Shown in pieces: positions 61,101 through 64,000 of a stretch of 64,000 bases of DNA. The stretch covers positions 28,823,334 through 28,887,333 of the forward strand of contig CM065710.1 of NCBI GenBank assembly GCA_017654935.2. The letters are read 5' to 3'. Every line of letters starts with the position of its first letter. Position 1 is the stretch's first letter. Below the pieces are notes generated by a model that did not search any database, was not told the DNA's origin, and was given only the letters and a program-made list of their open reading frames with translations. The translations under genes were made by a program, and so were the position numbers. The stretch comes from Phymorhynchus buccinoides (Eukaryota > Mollusca > Gastropoda > Neogastropoda > Raphitomidae).

Positions 61101-61436
61101 GTATGTGGAAAACATCTAAAGTGTATGTGTGTTGAGTTTTTGAAAGTCAGTTTGTCCAGTTTCATGCATACATATTATAATGTCAGGGGAGTTTTTGGAA
61201 TCCGAGAAAATTCCGGATTTTACTGGAAATATAGAATTCCGAATTTTCCCAACCTCCAAATTCAGACATTTTCCAAACAAGTGGCTGCATGTTGTACTAA
61301 TGAAAATCATGACAGAGAGATTGAGAGAGAGAGAACACTTGAACACTTGTATGCTTTTCTTTATTCATTATTCATTAGGTCTGTCTGTGCTCCACTGTAA
61401 GCCCTGTCTCATTTACATCTCTCTCTAAATACATTT

Positions 61437-61439
<3 letters not shown>

Positions 61440-61493
<54 letters not shown>
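61440..61493. repeat. CT microsatellite
   Basis: (TC)n, uninterrupted. Confidence 0.97.
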
Positions 61494-61496
<3 letters not shown>

Positions 61497-61499
61497 GGT

Positions 61500-62700
61500 A
61501 TCAACAATGACCTCTTTGTATATTAATTTTGGAATTTTCCCAATCTCGGGAAGATTCCGAATTGTCCTGGTAAAATTGCAAATTGTCCTTGATTCCCAAT
61601 TTTCCTGTCACATAATCCAGTCATCAGAATCCTGTCACATAATCCAGTCATCAGAATTATCAGAGGATTAAGATTTTCTGACAGAGGATTGGCTTCTCTT
61701 ATCACAGGTTTTGTCTTTTTATTGAGTGTTATCTTTTCTGTTAAATAGCATTTTAAAGTGATTTCTGACCATTCCTTTTTGGTCATGTTGGGAACTGATT
61801 TCAGTGTTGTCCCTTAACAGTCTGGGGCCTTGATGCCCCTTTTACCGCGGTTTTCAGAGGATTGGACTTCAGACTATTCTGATGCCTGACAAACATTTGC
61901 TGACACACAATTCTACCCATTCACTGTTGTTGTGTTTTCGTAATCTGTGTGAAGGAGAGAGAGAGAGGGGAATGAGTTATGTGAATCATTGTTTACCTCT
62001 GGCAAGACTGTTGTTGTTGCATTGGCTGATTTGTTGGTGAACAACTTCACCAAGTTATTAAAGACCCACCAGATCATGTGACAAAATCACGGGTTTCACG
62101 TGCTTTCCCTCCCTCTTACAGCTGGTAAGAAATCTTGTTTTGACCAGGTTTGACAAATACACCCAAATTCAAAACGAAACATCATTTTAAAGAGCAGTCT
62201 CAATTTGAAATTGGGAATTTGTATGTGGGTCACAGCTACCCAGACAAAATCCAAAGGACTTAATCATGGTGGGTCTTTAATAATAATGATTTATAGTATT
62301 TATATAGTATTTCTTGCTACGCAACTCAATGTGCTTGCATCCACCATTCATACTAACTCATTCCCCCAACAGTACACTATTTATAAAAGCACCAAAATGT
62401 GAATAAATAGATCAATACCAACACATAAACACACACACATGCGCAAATCCACAAGGACACACTATACACAACCATAGTTGTGGGGTGGAAGGAAATTACT
62501 GACAGTGTTAGCAAGAGATCTACAGAAGAGAATATGCTTTTTTTGAAGAGGCAGGTCTTGAGTTGAGATTTAAAAAGAAGAAAGAGTAGGCCGATTTCGG
62601 AGGTCTTCAGGGAGGGAGTTCCAGATGGCAGGTGCTCTGAAACTGAAGGCTCTCTCACCAACAGATTCCAGAGATCGTTTGGATCACTTATTACCATTTT
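61500..62700. other. Downstream of COX7C, nothing firm recognised
   Basis: Contains a short tandem pair, CCTGTCACATAATCCAGTCA (61605 and 61629). TAATGATTTATAGTATTTAT (62285) through ATAGATCAATACCAACACAT and on to AGTTCCAGATGGCAGGTGCT resembles LINE or SINE 3' text common in invertebrates, but I cannot classify it. Confidence 0.4.
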
Positions 62701-62809
62701 TGTTTTGTTTTACTATAAATAAAATCTTGCACAAAATTCAGATTTTATTATTTATAGTTTCTTACTACCATAATATTATTAGTCATAATTTTAGTCGCTG
62801 GGGTCTCGT

Positions 62810-62848
<39 letters not shown>

Positions 62849-62921
62849 GTATCGCCTTATAGTAAAAAAATAATATGGTACTAATTGTAAAAAACTAACA
62901 AACAACCCAAACAGTTTTCAC

Positions 62922-62980
<59 letters not shown>
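62700..62980. repeat. MITE M copy with a 38-base poly-G, and a CT tract
   Basis: TTTACTATAAATAAAATCTT to GTATCGCCTTATAGT is the MITE M body; an uninterrupted G run occupies 62810-62847. (TC)n follows at 62926-62977. Confidence 0.75.
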
Positions 62981-62981
<1 letters not shown>

Positions 62982-63384
62982 TTTGTGGTGTGTGTTGTGT
63001 GAATCCTGAGTCATAGATCACCGAGCTTCGATCTTCTACTCTTGTGCTGCAAAACCAACGCCACGATAGATAATAAATCATTGTGTTAAAAGCTATTTTC
63101 ACACACACACACGCGCACACACACATGAAATAAATCATTATTTTTTTAAAGCTATTTTCACATACACACATGAGAGAGAGATGTTCTCAATTTCCAATCA
63201 ATAGGGCCTACTTCTCTGCCTGCTGCAACCGTAGATCAAAATGGCAGCTAGACAGCAAAGGCACAACCTACTATATATTGTCTGCAAGGCGTCTTCTGAT
63301 AAATAGGTCTGTACAGTAACAAAGCCATCGAACAGTTCTTATTATCTTCTTTGTTGCAGGCAACGAGACACACAATCAACAATA

Positions 63385-63490
63385 GGAATTGTTCAGAAAT
63401 AATGAAGGAGTAATCTTATGGTGTATGGGAGTGATCTTGCCTAATTCAATCAGTCAAACAGGGGAAGTTACTCTACAATCAGGTAGATCC
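63385..63490 (+). repeat. Short dispersed repeat K
   Basis: GGGAGTGATCTTGCCTAATT and TACAATCAGGTAGATCCCC as at 23290. Confidence 0.8.
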
Positions 63491-63629
63491 CCAAAATAGG
63501 GATGATTACCATTACCATCTGGGGGGAGGGGGCAATTGCTATCGTGTATATTTTTGACATCTGTAGAGTCGCCCCTTTCCAACAAGTAATGCACGATAGC
63601 AATCTGAAAGTAATAACTTTCTGTCTGTT

Positions 63630-64000
63630 TCCTCAGAAATTCTCCACAACTAAACAAAGGGGTAAAGAAGCCAGAAGACAGGGTTTATATAAACCCTGAT
63701 TTGACGCCTCTTGAAAGGAGACAGAACAAGGCTCTGAGAGACGAACTGAAGTCCCGTAGGAGTGGAGGGGAACCTGATCTTGTGATCAGGAATGGGGCAA
63801 TAGTTCAGAAAGCGCCCAGTCAAGAACAGGGAGACAAAAAATGACCGAACAAAAAGACTTGTGTACATAGTTTTAGCAGTACATGTAAAGAAAATAAACC
63901 AGGTTTTAAAGCTCTTAACTCTAATGTAAATTTAAGGGTGAATGTTGATCCAGGTAGCATTTTTACTAGCGACTGTTCTAATGATTCTATTTGTTCTAGC
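63630..64000 (+). mobile_element. LINE: ORF1 C-terminus and ORF1-ORF2 junction, runs off the window
   Basis: The frame through 63641-63843 reads NSPQLNKGVKKPEDRVYINP, DLTPLERRQNKALRDELKSR and PDLVIRNGAIVQKAP, then TGA. It parallels the ORF1 end at 56400-56560 (RENIKRLKEELK to GKIVVRQAK) and is typical of non-LTR ORF1 C-termini. The following text has no early ORF2 signature before the edge. Possibly a longer, younger copy continuing to the right. Confidence 0.7.

Overview
The window looks like animal nuclear DNA, most likely from a gastropod mollusc. The evidence is intron-rich split genes, GT-AG splice sites, heavy microsatellite load, tRNA-derived SINEs, LINE fragments and many foldback MITEs. 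The phylum is inferred from repeat style and protein similarity; no marker in the window fixes the species.

Three protein-coding genes can be built with splice phases that agree from exon to exon (one CEP152 exon needs a one-base correction, and one SAC3D1 junction is ambiguous). (1) Minus strand, 16801 down to the left edge: the N-terminal nine exons of CEP152 (Asterless), the PLK4-binding centriole-duplication scaffold; the gene continues beyond base 1. (2) Plus strand, 21377-42879: a complete nine-exon SAC3D1 (SHD1), a SAC3-domain protein reported at the centrosome. CEP152 and SAC3D1 are divergent, with 4.6 kb between start codons. (3) Plus strand, 53382-61095: COX7C, a small cytochrome c oxidase subunit, with two coding exons and a probable 3'UTR exon.

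Almost everything else is repeats. Introns of CEP152 hold CA/GA microsatellites, SINEs, a LINE ORF2 end and a hAT-like element. The intergenic block 16.8-21.4 kb holds LINE ORF2 fragments, long CT and GT tracts and a 22-bp minisatellite. SAC3D1 introns hold several minisatellites and nested MITEs. The 43-53 kb block is transposon debris with nested insertions. The right end holds a piggyBac-like element, two LINE ORF1 copies and more MITEs.

The most striking pattern is that tandem repeats repeatedly grow out of exon-intron boundaries. CEP152 exons 1, 4 (both ends) and 9, SAC3D1 exons 3 and 8, and COX7C exon 2 each have neighbouring partial copies that carry a splice site. In CEP152 exon 9 and SAC3D1 exon 3 an exon-derived minisatellite separates the real exon end from a second copy of that end with its own donor. 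Other minisatellites have grown out of pieces of dispersed retroposons (a SINE B box, a SINE tail). Four unrelated-looking MITE/foldback families share 6-bp target duplications, one confirmed by an empty site inside the window; several others insert at TTAA.
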